Assembly: GCA_977017575.1 (NCBI GenBank)
Contig: CDRNVI010000055.1
Location: 1 to 64,000, forward strand
Direction: 5' to 3'
Source: Paramoeba atlantica
Taxonomy: Eukaryota; Discosea
Length of the DNA stretch: 64,000 bases
Below the pieces are notes generated by a model. It had not been told where the DNA came from, did not search any database, and was given only the letters and a program-made list of their open reading frames with translations. How positions within the stretch are numbered: the first letter of the stretch is position 1; the number at the start of each line of letters is the position of its first letter. The translations under genes and the position numbers were made by a program. This document shows positions 46,328-56,125 of this stretch, one piece after another.

Positions 46328-46853
46328 AAATCTGGGGGGATCTTAAAATTGTAAAAAGTGGCCAATTTTGGAAATTAATACCGCATTCGGGAGCTCTCGC
46401 ATAGCCCTCTTATGGAATCTATGCCGTTTCCCGTGCTTTTACGCACATCGGCTTTTAGATGAAAACTACGTTTTTTCGGGGCGCAAAATTTGTATTTTTT
46501 CTCATTTTCTTACTCTTTTTCCTGTTTTTCTCCCTTTTTTGGAGCATTCATGCCACAAAGACGGGTGCATTCACATTCTTCTCCAAGGAAATTCTCGGAA
46601 AGCCTTTTCTCACCCTCAGATAAAACAAAACTAACGCAGAGAATGTTGTTGGTTCAAGATTTGTCATTTCACCTTTTGCAATTTTCTAAAACAAAATTGC
46701 AATTGACGTTTTTGAGCCACCTTTCATTTTACAAAAATGTTATTTATGCGCGAAACGACATAGATTCCACAGTAGGGCTATTCGAGAGCTCTCAAATGCG
46801 CTACTATTTTCCAAAATTGTCCACTTTTTACAAACTTTAGACCCCCCAGATTT
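46328..46853. mobile_element. Foldback element with about 78-bp TIRs
   Basis: Left AAATCTGGGGGGATCTTAAA continues to GAGCTCTCGCATAGCCC (about 46405). It matches the reverse complement of GGGCTATTCGAGAGCTCTCA... to ...CCCCCCAGATTT (about 46776-46853) with few mismatches, including GTAAAAAGTGGCCAATTTTGG against GTAAAAAGTGGACAATTTTGG. The 370-base interior has a short plus-strand frame from MPQRRVHSHSSPRKF (46550) resembling a transposase start, but no DDE core. It is a non-autonomous derivative. Confidence 0.85.
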
Positions 46854-46969
46854 AACCTATCCCCCCTGTATATTAACTACGAACTAGTAGTTACGAGTTA
46901 AGCTAGTAACTACTTAGTAGCAACTAAGTTACTACTCGAAATTAAGTCCAGCGAGTGGCTATAAAAAAA

Positions 46970-48184
46970 TTACTGGCACGGCAATAGTTCGATTACTGAA
47001 ATATACATTGGCCCACAATTAAGTGCATTCTGATGAGGGAAAAAGACCACTCCATATTCTGTTAGCTCAGTTGTATTTGTGTTGAATGCCTCAGCAAAAC
47101 AAAAAGATTCGTGTTCAGCTTCGTTTTTCACGAGTTTTCCTTCTTTACCAGTGAGAACTCGAACGTCAAAAGAAGAAGAGACTCTTAAGAACTTTTTTAT
47201 AACGTCATCATTTTCCTTTGTCGAAACAGAACAAGTACTGTATACTAGTCTACCACCCGGTCGAAGACACTGTAAAGCTCGGAAGAGAATGCTATATTGT
47301 GTTCTTGGAAGAATGTCCCACTTCATGGCCCATTTTTGAATCAATTTTTTAATATTTAAAGTATTCTTCTCCCCTAAGAGTTGTCGAATAAGATGACGTT
47401 CGAAAGAACAAGGCACATCGAGAAGAATACGGTCGTATTTACTCGCAGCTTGCCATCTTGATGCATCTCGGCATGTAATCAAAACTTTTTCACGCATAGG
47501 ATGGTTTATATGAGCACTAATCGTCCTCTTAAGTCGTTGACACCTAATAGGATCATATTCGTTTGCCGTCAGGCTTCCACGTGAATCAAGCTTCTGACAT
47601 ATTGCTAATGATTTTCCTCCAGGTGCCGCGCACATATCCAATACATCATAATGCGGCTCTATCCCCAAAGCAAGAATAGGAGCAAGGGAACTTGGGTCCA
47701 TAAGGTAATATGCAGGTGTCTGAGAGTTGTCGCAGCAAGGAGAAGGAATAAGTTCTTTTTCGGGGGAAGACAACTCCCTTAAAAACTTCGAATTATGTTG
47801 TGCGTAAAACCCGAAAAAATCCAATGTATCATTGTAGTCACCTTCACGTGCAAGAATAGTGATTAGGGAACTATGAGGAGCTGGAAACCCTGTGCCTTCT
47901 GTAACGCTGAAGCGTAGTTCCGCATCAAACGAGTCACATATTGTAATGGGTAGCAAAGTTGCTTGTATTGAATCACACAACGTTTGAAAAGGATCATCGG
48001 TGTACGCCTGCCAATGTTTGTTGAAAACTGCGACCTTTCTAGACGAAAAGCAAAAAGACCTTAGGATAGTTAGCCATTCAACTTTTCCAAACTCCTTTTC
48101 GTAATAACTCCATATTTTTTGCGGGAAATTTTTTCGCACATAAGCCAGTAGGTTTTCTTCTTGAACTTCGTTCATATTCCTCAT
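46970..48184 (-). CDS. NSUN3/4-type RNA m5C methyltransferase
   Basis: 404 residues. It methylates cytosine-5 in RNA using SAM; NSUN3 and NSUN4 act on mitochondrial tRNA and rRNA. Motifs: AYYLMDPSSLAPILALGIEP near 165, as in NSUN3/4 (yYLlDaaSllpvlAL), SAM-binding VLDMCAAPGGKSLAI near 190, VPCSFERHL (motif VI Cys) near 262, and RLVYSTCSVSTKEND (motif IV catalytic Cys) near 315. Both Cys are present. No PUA domain. The N-terminus (MRNMNEVQEENLLAYVRKNF) is not a clear presequence, so localisation is inferred from subfamily only. Confidence 0.88.
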   Translation of the reverse strand: MRNMNEVQEENLLAYVRKNFPQKIWSYYEKEFGKVEWLTILRSFCFSSRKVAVFNKHWQAYTDDPFQTLCDSIQATLLPITICDSFDAELRFSVTEGTGFPAPHSSLITILAREGDYNDTLDFFGFYAQHNSKFLRELSSPEKELIPSPCCDNSQTPAYYLMDPSSLAPILALGIEPHYDVLDMCAAPGGKSLAICQKLDSRGSLTANEYDPIRCQRLKRTISAHINHPMREKVLITCRDASRWQAASKYDRILLDVPCSFERHLIRQLLGEKNTLNIKKLIQKWAMKWDILPRTQYSILFRALQCLRPGGRLVYSTCSVSTKENDDVIKKFLRVSSSFDVRVLTGKEGKLVKNEAEHESFCFAEAFNTNTTELTEYGVVFFPHQNALNCGPMYISVIELLPCQ

Positions 48185-48712
48185 TTATGACTCGATATGC
48201 TTGGTTATTCAGTCTTCTTCTTTATAATACTTGGTATTAGGCTATTAGCATCCGATGTCGGGGTTGTAACCCACCGACATTATTAAGAAACTCACTATGA
48301 ATTTTACAATGAATACAGAAATTCCAAGAACCAATCGATGTTCAAAAACAAAAATCCTTAATTATTAATATGGCCTGTAATAAATATGGCCGGAATATAC
48401 AAGTGTATATCAAGTTAAACAATTTCGATTCGAATCGAAAGAATCTAACAGGTTGCGCAAGGAAAGTTCGTTTTTATTCAGACGCAATTTTCTGTCTTGT
48501 CGGAGTGATGAACACCTGGAGTTTTGGTCGAACGACACTGATAAATCAAAGAAATTACATGTCTGTGTGTGTGATGCGAATATACCCCCGAAATGTACGA
48601 GGATACGCAATTTCTTTAGCAGGAATGTAAGCTACTCAGTACGATCCTGTAACTCAAGAAGTAGCTCCCTTATTCATTTTTCAGCGAATATTGTTTCGAA
48701 TTTTATGGGATA
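48185..48712. other. Intergenic; one hairpin, no gene
   Basis: A stem around 48252-48281 (GATGTCGGGGTTG/TAACCCACCGACAT, one bulge) stands out in AT-rich sequence. Short plus-strand frames here lack any recognisable domain. Confidence 0.5.
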
Positions 48713-49216
48713 TTATTCTTGTTCTATCGCTTTTCTGAGGTGGTGGCTAGGAACGCAGTAAGGAAACTCATTCATATCTACCATTGGTATAGAAGAAGTC
48801 TCGAGGCGACTCGCAGAATTATGCTCCCAACTTTTATAAGCGCTTCGCCCTTTTCTGCGCGCCAGGTTTTCACGACGCTCTCGGTGTGTGTAAGCTCCAT
48901 CACGAAAAAGTGTTATAAAAGACGGAGCGTTGTATTCAACTTCCCTCAGACTTAACGATCCATCTGTATGAATCCACCACACCTTATTATAGGTAGGGAA
49001 TTTGCCTCTTTCGATGCGAATTTCCTCTTTATACATACCGCGAATCTCTATGGTTTCTATGTCTGCAACATGACGCGAACGCAAGAAGGGCTGATACGAA
49101 TAGGGAGTTTTTTCTTCGGCTGGTTTGGGTCGGTGGGGGTGTACGAAGGGTTCTTGCACACTTCTACAAAGAGTGTGCCATCGATACCGATATCGCAATG
49201 GGGGAACGGAGGGCAT
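48713..49216 (-). CDS. Hypothetical basic protein
   Basis: 167 residues from ATG 49216. Strongly basic, with an N-terminus MPSVPPLRYRYRWHTLCRSV that could be a presequence and a proline/histidine segment (PFVHPHRPKP). Then comes FPTYNKVWWIHTDGSLSLRE and a helical RERRENLARRKGRSAYKSW. Basic composition and size would suit a mitoribosomal or other RNP subunit, but no family is recognised. It is the last minus-strand gene before the strand switch. Confidence 0.5.
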   Translation of the reverse strand: MPSVPPLRYRYRWHTLCRSVQEPFVHPHRPKPAEEKTPYSYQPFLRSRHVADIETIEIRGMYKEEIRIERGKFPTYNKVWWIHTDGSLSLREVEYNAPSFITLFRDGAYTHRERRENLARRKGRSAYKSWEHNSASRLETSSIPMVDMNEFPYCVPSHHLRKAIEQE

Positions 49217-49324
49217 AACACGCGAAAAGCAACCTAAAAAAATAACTTTTTTACGCTACTTAAAACAATTTCTCTTGATATTGCATTATGACTAAATTTA
49301 GCCTTAATATATATATTCGAAATG

Positions 49325-49396
49325 TAGTAAGTAAATATAAATTATTTATAAATTATAAATTTATAAATTATTATAAATTTATAATAATTAAATTGC
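49325..49396. promoter_or_regulatory. AT-only tract in a divergent strand-switch region
   Basis: Repeated TTATAAATT words (perfect and near-perfect palindromes) lie between a minus-strand gene ending its 5' side at 49216 and a plus-strand gene starting at 49647. In genomes with polycistronic clusters, divergent switches hold transcription start regions and often origins. That role is inference. Confidence 0.4.
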
Positions 49397-49646
49397 GAGC
49401 TAATTAGAACGCAGTATCGGGAAGCGCTAAGGAAATTTCCTGTCCCCTCAACCAAAAAGTCGAAAAAACGAGCGAAGTCGCCAGGACGGGATCGATAGTA
49501 AGCCTATGATTAAATAATAAAGATTAACCAGTCCATATTATTTCCACATAATTTATGTATTGTAGAAAGCCAGTTGTTCTTCAACGAGCCTTATTCCTCT
49601 ATTTTCCAAGAATCCATTCCTTCTTTTCACTTTCTTTCGTACGAAT

Positions 49647-50369
49647 ATGCCTGACGTCTCTGTACAAACCGTATCAGAGGAAATTCAGACCAAGCTTGGT
49701 CTTTTAGAAAAGTACATCATGCAATGGAAGGCAGCGACACAAAAGCCATTGAAACAGTATCGCTTTGTTCTCGGAAACATCACTCTTCTTCAAGGTGACC
49801 CGGACGCAATTGATCGCGTTTTAAATCGTTGTCTGAGCGCGGTTGCGTTCTACGACGATGTGTTGGTATGTGATGTTCCGCTTCTTGCCACAGGGGTCGT
49901 GCAATTGATCATTAATCTCATCACATATCGTGGTGGGTGGCTGGGTGCGGAGCACGTACGAGACGGCTTTATTAGCGAAGCCGGCCTGGAACTTCGTTCT
50001 GTTGTTGCCTCACATGACGAATTCAATTCGTCTGATCCTGAAGCTGAATGCAAGGCATTCGCTAGTCGTGTTTGGGCCTACCTCGCAGGCCAGAACATCC
50101 GAGTGAGTCGCCGTTCACAGATGAACACGCCACAAGAAAGCGAAACATTGTCGATTATTCCTGTGAGTGTTCCATCCCCTTCTTCCAACTTGGCAGATGT
50201 CACCCAGGATCCTCTCCAAATTGTCCGTCCCCCTCCACCCATCAATGTAAAAGTGCCGATACAGCCCCCTATTGTCATTAATGGAATGTTCCCGAAGAAA
50301 AGGGGACGACCCATAGGTCCTCGGGCACCACCGCGCAGCGTGCAGGAAGACAAAAGTCAGAAAGATTAA
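49647..50369 (+). CDS. AT-hook-like hypothetical protein, the only plus-strand gene
   Basis: 240 residues. The N-terminal 155 residues look globular and helical (VSEEIQTKLGLLEKYIMQW, AVAFYDDVLVCDVPLLATG, LIINLITYRGGWLGAEHV). A Pro-rich linker follows (VRPPPPINVKVPIQPP), then KKRGRPIGPRAPPR near 220-233, a canonical AT-hook core (RGRP) that binds the AT minor groove. No wider family is recognised. An upstream pyrimidine tract with TCTATTTTCCAAG (about 49595) and TTCTTTTCACTTTCTTTCG precedes the ATG, supporting transcription on this strand. It is flanked by the strand switch and a hAT relic. Confidence 0.65.
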   Translation: MPDVSVQTVSEEIQTKLGLLEKYIMQWKAATQKPLKQYRFVLGNITLLQGDPDAIDRVLNRCLSAVAFYDDVLVCDVPLLATGVVQLIINLITYRGGWLGAEHVRDGFISEAGLELRSVVASHDEFNSSDPEAECKAFASRVWAYLAGQNIRVSRRSQMNTPQESETLSIIPVSVPSPSSNLADVTQDPLQIVRPPPPINVKVPIQPPIVINGMFPKKRGRPIGPRAPPRSVQEDKSQKD

Positions 50370-50809
50370 GTTTGTTAATTTCCCCGAGGACTAAGCTAGT
50401 AAGGTCAGTGTAAAAGTAAATCTTGACTTTTTGGAAGTGTTACGATTATTATTAAACTTTGTCTACAGTGATGAATCCCCGATTTCTGTTTTAATAACAT
50501 TAGCAAAAGCAATAAACCAAGGCGCCGCGGAGCGGTGCGGATTTTCTTTTATTAATATATACCTGATTTTTATTAATAAACAACGGGAACGTACAGATCT
50601 CAAAATTTTGCACGATAAAGTGGTGCGATAACCCCCCTAGCCCCCCTCGTGCGAAAAATAAGGGTGGGTGCCTTTTTGATGCGGAGGGGTTTATATACCT
50701 GATTTTTGCCATATTCTGCCGTATTCTGCCATATTCTGCCTATCACCACCGACCGGCCGCCCCCCCTCTAATATTCATTTTCCAAGCCTACTGGGGGATC
50801 CCTACGGTC
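50370..50809. repeat. Solitary transposon end (50575-50695) and GC hairpin
   Basis: GGGAACGTACAGATCTCAAA... to GATGCGGAGGGG is the inverted counterpart of the left TIR at 39601-39718. GCGCCGCGGAGCGGTGCGG at about 50521 is a diverged copy of the 15.3/15.9 kb hairpins. Repeated CCATATTCTGCC units follow at 50709-50740. Confidence 0.7.
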
Positions 50810-51609
50810 ACTGTTGCGAGAAAGCAAACTGCATCGAATCGAGGTTTCTACAGCAACTAATTCCGGTGACATGCGACTTCGCAGATCTTCGTACACGAAC
50901 CCCACAGAACTGAACAGCCGCTCGCAGCTTGCTTCAGATGCAACCAAAGAAATAAGCTTTTGCGCTGTTATGGATAAGTGACCAAACTTTCCCTTGAAGC
51001 CACCGCTTGAATGCGGTGGCGTCAGTTGATGACATAGGCTTGATAGCCCAACACATCGAGATTCCTTTGTGTACGAGTGTCACGGCACATGTCGTGCGGT
51101 GGTGAATAGTGGATGTATCCATACATACACTTACATCCGAAAATTTAAATCCAAAGTCAATGCACGTTTTGGTACGCAGTTGCTTGGCGTACTCAATGGT
51201 AAGTTCGTTAAGCTTTTCTCTTCGAGATGGGGTGGGGCACATTCCACGTACAATTTTGTGACGAAATATTGGGTGCTCAAGGGCCGAGGTTGGAATGCCA
51301 CATTCGGATTTCCAGATTATAACATCCTTGTGGTGCTCAGGCGTCGCGGTTTGGGAACTTATGTGCAACGTTGGATTTTCTCGGCGATATTTCTCCCTTT
51401 GCTCCGTGCACCACGTATCATAACTTTTATCGTGTTTTCGAAGATGCCTTTCTGCCGATATGTAATCGGTCTGCAGACCTCTTGCCGTCAAAAAAACGTT
51501 TTTTGCCATTCTCAGGACACAATTTGCACTCCACCATCTGCTTGTCGCCCTCTGCATTAGGTACTTGAGTAAAGAAATCTTTACAAAAAGTGCCCCAGGT
51601 GAGCACCAT
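50810..51609 (-). pseudogene. hAT-family transposase relic (BED finger and dimerisation ends)
   Basis: On the minus strand, the 5' end gives a BED-type finger (VECKLCPENGKKRFF...LHIGRK, 51609-51427). The next frame has SECGIPTSALEHPIFRHKI and PSRREKLNELTIEY. Near 50960-50830 a shifted frame reads ASEASCERLFSSVGFVYEDL followed by RSRMSPELVAVETSI, the hAT C-terminal dimerisation motif. The catalytic centre is mostly deleted and at least two frameshifts occur. Confidence 0.85.
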
Positions 51610-52418
51610 CGGAAAAAAAGTATCTTGTATTGTATAGAGGCCTAATAATGAACTGTAATGAATACAGACGAATCAAAATCATGATGAAAGAAATTTTTGC
51701 AATTTTAAAGTATACGAATAAAAAAAAGTTTTTGAAAGTTTTTAGAAAAAAAATAAAGTAACTTTAAAGTACTTTCTTGAAAGTTTTAAAGTTTCCGCGA
51801 ACCCTGTTCATAAATATTATTATTACGAGTTTAGGTGGCGAACAATATTGCTTGTGCAGTGATTCTGAGTGCAATAAAAGTGCTGAAGCATGCAACGTTC
51901 AAAGGGCAATACATCGCAAACACTTTCCGTTTAAACTTGAATGATAGCGAAAAATACCTAATAAGATGATTAGCGCATTTTTCCACATTATACTAATAAT
52001 ATTATCATATTTTAATATGATAATCAATATTTGATTGTCATATAAAATTTAGTATTTGATACATAGTATCAGAGTACATCGTACCTTAGAAACATTGGAG
52101 TTAGAAGACTTGGAGTTCAATTTACGTTTGACTTCAAGTGCAAACGAAAATTAGAAAAATAACGAAGTGAATTCGTAATCTCGCAATTCGAGATTCGTAT
52201 GTCTACGACCAAAGGAGCAAATTGAAAATTCTTGCATGAATTAATTCAAAAATATTATCCGATGAATGTAAATATACTTTACTGGGAACTCCATCTAGAA
52301 GACAAAAGAAACCATAAAAAAAGAATTTTCTGTAAACTGACTTCGCAGAAATATCTATGAAAATAAGCACCCATTAAGTCTACAGCGCAACACTCCACAA
52401 CACTAGACAAAATTTGCT
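51610..52418. other. Gene-free AT-rich stretch
   Basis: Contains repeated GAAAGTTTTAAAG-like words (51735-51795) and an AATATTATCATATTTTAATATGATAAT imperfect palindrome (about 52004-52024). No gene is seen. Confidence 0.6.
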
Positions 52419-54377
52419 TCAGGAACTAGCATCAGTCTTCTGTGGTGAGTTTAGGAGTTCTCTTTTGTTAGTCGCATATTCGCGCTTGTCTTGTTTAAGT
52501 ACGTTGAGCAGACTGCTCACTAAACTGAGTCGTCTCAGAAGTTCTCGTTGTATCGCAAGCTTAACCAAGTGCCCCGTAAAGTGTTTGTGGTTCATACTTT
52601 TTCCAGAAGCACGTAGTATAGTGTCGGCTTCGTCCAAATTATCTAAAGTCCCGAAAAGACTACAATAGGGGTTTGCATCGATGATGTGTACATCATTTTG
52701 ACGAGGCTTGGGTTTGCGAAGCGATTCCACTCCTGACGGGCTCTCATTTTCGAAAGCGCTACGATTTACGCGAATATCATACCGAAAATAACCATCGTGT
52801 TTCAGTGATTTCCATGCTCGTCTTATAACAGTTTTCATGGTTTTGCGCAACTTTGCCTCTCGACGCGTTTGTACCATACGATAACTCAGGCACGCAGAGC
52901 TCTCTTTAGAATTATTTTCAGAAGCCATGGAACTTTGTTCACCGCGCTTGCTGTGAGGGCATTTGTCTGATGGGATACTCACGGAAAAATAACCCTCAAC
53001 ACCCCCATGTACAGTTGTAAGCGCCGCACCTTGAAAATTTCGTCCTCTTTTTGCTTGATAATTAGCATATTTATCCATGCGCCATTTAAGATCCTCGTGC
53101 TGAAATGTTTCTCCGGAAGGCAGGACAACCTCGATGGGATCTAACACAACCGCGGATGAAGCTCCTTTTCTATGCGAGTTTAATCGTCGTTTTATGAACT
53201 GAATTGCTGTAGCAGGTAAAACGACATTTTTTATCGACATTTGAGATGTCTTGCGAAGGTAGTTAAGCATAGTGTTTATAGTTCGTCGAACCTGAGACAG
53301 TGATATACAATACTTGGGCAACTCCTCGAATACCAAGGCTGCATATTCACGACCATCAATAAATTCTTCGCAAATCATATCTGGAACAGGAAAACCTTTG
53401 GCAACGCGTTCTAACTCCGTAAAGTTGTGCACTTTCGTATCCTTTCGTATGTGAGTCGATCCGCCAAAGTCAGTGTGCGGTTTCACAATAAGGGGAAAAT
53501 GTAATAAATCTTGTGTTATTTTCTCCGCCTTCTTTTCAGAGCTGTCCAGAGATTTGTTGACTGAATCGTAATCGGGTGACTGTATTTGAATCAGTAGTGA
53601 CTTTCCGTCCTCTGTCGGGCTCAAGTATTGGGTGCTGCGATCTCGAATAATAACGTAGCGCGGGCTATTTACCCCATTTTTCTTAATTTGAGATTTGAGA
53701 GTGGCAAAGTTTCTGGGAGATGCGCCTGTGTATGCGTGTCCATATGCCTCGTAAGTTGCGATAGCTCTCTTCCCCCCAATGGCACCTGTTTTCGTATCCT
53801 CTTCCACATTATCAATGAGATTTACAATCACAGCGTCACGCGGTAGATGTTTCACAATCTGCTCAAAGTTTTGCGCACTTACAATCACTAATTGTACATC
53901 ATGGTTTTCGGAGGCTAACCAAGAGAAATCATGAGATTCCGCTGGATACTGTGAAATAATGCGTATCTTCAATGGATTCGGGAGTAATGCAGCTTTTTCC
54001 AAAAGGGTTACCAAATCTTGACAGTGAGTGCGAAATTTCTCGGCCAAGACGTCAGGGGGAGACTCTATACGCGCTTGGGTAGGGCGTGCATCATTTTCAA
54101 GCCCGGTCGTAGTACCAGTTTTTAACGAATTCGTCATTAATGTGTTGTTTACATTTTTTTCATCACTGGTGGGTAAACAAGTTTCTGGCCGTGCAGTGTC
54201 TTGTTCTCTCTCACGCGTATCAGTTAATGTTTTTGAGGTCGCGATATGTGGACTGTACCCAAAGAACTTCACACCTGAAGTAAAGACTGTTGCACCTTGA
54301 GTAGACTTTGTATTGCAATAATGTGAACACCTTTGGAGTGTAGCCGTGAAGCGTCGCAACCGCAACAGCTGGGGCAT
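52419..54377 (-). CDS. ATP-grasp protein, D-Ala-D-Ala ligase-like, mitochondrial-type
   Basis: 652 residues from the first ATG (54377). The N-terminus MPQLLRLRRFTATLQRCSHY is a convincing mitochondrial presequence, followed by a disordered stretch to about 90. A Ddl-like N-domain follows (LKIRIISQYPAES..., AVIVNLIDNVEED), then the ATP-grasp lid FPLIVKPHTDFGGSTHIRK near 300 and ICEEFIDGREYAALVFEE near 342. A large central insertion separates these from FRYDIRVN near 550 and VHIIDANPYCSLFG near 588, the metal-binding end (Ddl: iNe.Np). Catalytic Asn of IDANP is present. The true substrate is unknown, since no peptidoglycan is expected. Confidence 0.75.
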   Translation of the reverse strand: MPQLLRLRRFTATLQRCSHYCNTKSTQGATVFTSGVKFFGYSPHIATSKTLTDTREREQDTARPETCLPTSDEKNVNNTLMTNSLKTGTTTGLENDARPTQARIESPPDVLAEKFRTHCQDLVTLLEKAALLPNPLKIRIISQYPAESHDFSWLASENHDVQLVIVSAQNFEQIVKHLPRDAVIVNLIDNVEEDTKTGAIGGKRAIATYEAYGHAYTGASPRNFATLKSQIKKNGVNSPRYVIIRDRSTQYLSPTEDGKSLLIQIQSPDYDSVNKSLDSSEKKAEKITQDLLHFPLIVKPHTDFGGSTHIRKDTKVHNFTELERVAKGFPVPDMICEEFIDGREYAALVFEELPKYCISLSQVRRTINTMLNYLRKTSQMSIKNVVLPATAIQFIKRRLNSHRKGASSAVVLDPIEVVLPSGETFQHEDLKWRMDKYANYQAKRGRNFQGAALTTVHGGVEGYFSVSIPSDKCPHSKRGEQSSMASENNSKESSACLSYRMVQTRREAKLRKTMKTVIRRAWKSLKHDGYFRYDIRVNRSAFENESPSGVESLRKPKPRQNDVHIIDANPYCSLFGTLDNLDEADTILRASGKSMNHKHFTGHLVKLAIQRELLRRLSLVSSLLNVLKQDKREYATNKRELLNSPQKTDASS

Positions 54378-54660
54378 TACGAACAAGGGAATTTAAATAT
54401 GGGGGGTCAACGCTTTTTTTATAATATATTTTCCTGTAATTTTTTGAGGCACAGCAACTTATAATCATTATTTATCGATGAAACACGTTGGTTACAACCC
54501 AATGGATTGCGCGCAACACGTTTAAAACATGTAAAGTTTTGAGTCTATTTAAGAAGTATACATAAATTTCTTTGAGAGGAAGCGACTAATATTTAGCGTG
54601 AAATAGAGTGCTATGCACTACACCGTACTTACAGATGTACTTCCACCGAACTTTTACGAA

Positions 54661-55971
54661 TCACTTTCGACGATACAATAAGACGTATGCAATGTGGGCT
54701 TCTCCTACACCACGGAGTCGCATTATGTCCTCCTCACTAACACGGGCACTGTTCTCATCGTCAGCCACAATCCAACTGTTTTCGGGACCACGTACCCAAG
54801 CAACGTAGTGTCCCCCATCTCCCGTACGTCCTTTGTGGGAAACTATTCCGCAAAGTTCGTAGCACGTAGCAATACTTTGGTTCGAAGAACATTCTTCGCT
54901 TGCGCTATTTCCTTCTTTCTCGTTTGAGGACACTTTGCCTTCCTTCGGCTTTAGATCTTGTTTTAAATCTTCCACACAATGCGAAGAGAGATCAAGTACT
55001 AAAGGAAAAGTAACAGCTTTCAATATTTTGGCTTTCTGAGTTGTATCGTGCCGCCAGCTAAATCGCATCATATGCACATAGAGATATTCCGGCAAATGGG
55101 AAATTCTGGACAGTTTTTCCCATTTGGCATCTCGTTTTAAAGCATCCGAATATTTAATCATTTCTTCCTTCATGGAGAGTAATAGACCATTTTCAAGACA
55201 TGCCGTATCTTGTGATATGGTACAGCTCAACATAAGAGACGAAGTAGAGCTCATCTGTGGTTCCGTAGCCTCGTCTTCTAAACACCTCACACTTTCCCTT
55301 GATTCAATAACAAATAAACGACGAAACGACTTTTGTAGTGACTCCTTATCAAGGGATGCTCGTATGTGGTTCAGAATACAAGATAACGCTTCTTGGGCGT
55401 CTTGTTGTAAAAGTGCACCTTGAGTGTCCCGTTCCGCAAATTGGGGAAATGCGGCGTGGAAGGCTATTAAAAAGGCAAGGGGGTGACAAGCCTGGGAGTC
55501 ACTTTTTGTGAGCTCCTGGAGAAGATTTCCGAGCATGTTCACAAATGGAAAGTCCTTGCGACGGTTGTCGTCATTGTTTGGGAATAAAGAGGGTAGCTGT
55601 GGAATGCACAACAGCAATTGAATCGAAGCGTTAAGATAGCAAGTGTTTCCAATATTGTGGAGTCCCCGACGAAGAGACACATCTTGAATAGTTTCGGGAT
55701 CACTCTTTACAGTATCAAGCTTCGTGGCTGATGCGGAATTCTTTTTCATCGATGCGAGAGGGTCACAAGACCCTATCAAAAGCAGAGAACGTTTACCTTC
55801 CAATGTAGCCGACAGTGGGATGTCATCTTCGATCCGAGCTCCGATTAATTTTTGTCTATTAGATTCCACGCCCGTGAGACTCTGCAATTGGGCGCGAAGA
55901 ATGAGACCCGTGTCTTCAGGATCTGCCTCCAGGTCAAACGTTTTCTTTCCCCACTTCACGGTGATTCGCAT
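54661..55971 (-). CDS. USP14: Ubp6/USP14, proteasome-associated deubiquitinase
   Basis: 436 residues from MRITVKWGKKTF (ATG 55971). It trims ubiquitin chains from proteasome-bound substrates. The N-terminal ubiquitin-like domain (1-75) is followed by the USP fold. Cys box: RRGLHNIGNTCYLNASIQLL near 104, with catalytic Cys. His box: GRTGDGGHYVAWV near 390, and DDENSARVSEEDI supplies Asp. The UBL-USP arrangement and VKWGKKTFDL start match USP14 specifically. A little shorter than human (494), through a reduced central insert. An unusually good pyrimidine tract and CAG lie 8 bases upstream. Confidence 0.92.
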   Translation of the reverse strand: MRITVKWGKKTFDLEADPEDTGLILRAQLQSLTGVESNRQKLIGARIEDDIPLSATLEGKRSLLLIGSCDPLASMKKNSASATKLDTVKSDPETIQDVSLRRGLHNIGNTCYLNASIQLLLCIPQLPSLFPNNDDNRRKDFPFVNMLGNLLQELTKSDSQACHPLAFLIAFHAAFPQFAERDTQGALLQQDAQEALSCILNHIRASLDKESLQKSFRRLFVIESRESVRCLEDEATEPQMSSTSSLMLSCTISQDTACLENGLLLSMKEEMIKYSDALKRDAKWEKLSRISHLPEYLYVHMMRFSWRHDTTQKAKILKAVTFPLVLDLSSHCVEDLKQDLKPKEGKVSSNEKEGNSASEECSSNQSIATCYELCGIVSHKGRTGDGGHYVAWVRGPENSWIVADDENSARVSEEDIMRLRGVGEAHIAYVLLYRRK

Positions 55972-55979
55972 TAGTAGGA

Positions 55980-56004
55980 CTGATAAGAGAAGAATGAAGA
56001 AATA
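55980..56004 (-). promoter_or_regulatory. Strong candidate (trans-)splice acceptor before USP14
   Basis: Minus-strand TTTCTTCATTCTTCTCTTATCAG is 70-80% pyrimidine and ends CAG, then TCCTACTAATG. It also argues for starting at ATG 55971 rather than at the upstream TTG-initiated extension, which would be cut off by such an acceptor. Confidence 0.5.
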
Positions 56005-56125
56005 GATTGTGTGATAAAAGAAATAAACTGTGCGCTGTGTATATTTTGCCAATACATAGATCTATTTTTCAATAGAAGTGGGCTCTACTTTTCACATTCT
56101 ACAAGCACTATATGCCTCTCTATCT

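Noticed and set aside
48362-48761. Plus-strand frames between the NSUN gene and the basic protein
   Set aside because: Overlapping short frames with no domain; they lie opposite the prevailing strand in AT-rich spacer.
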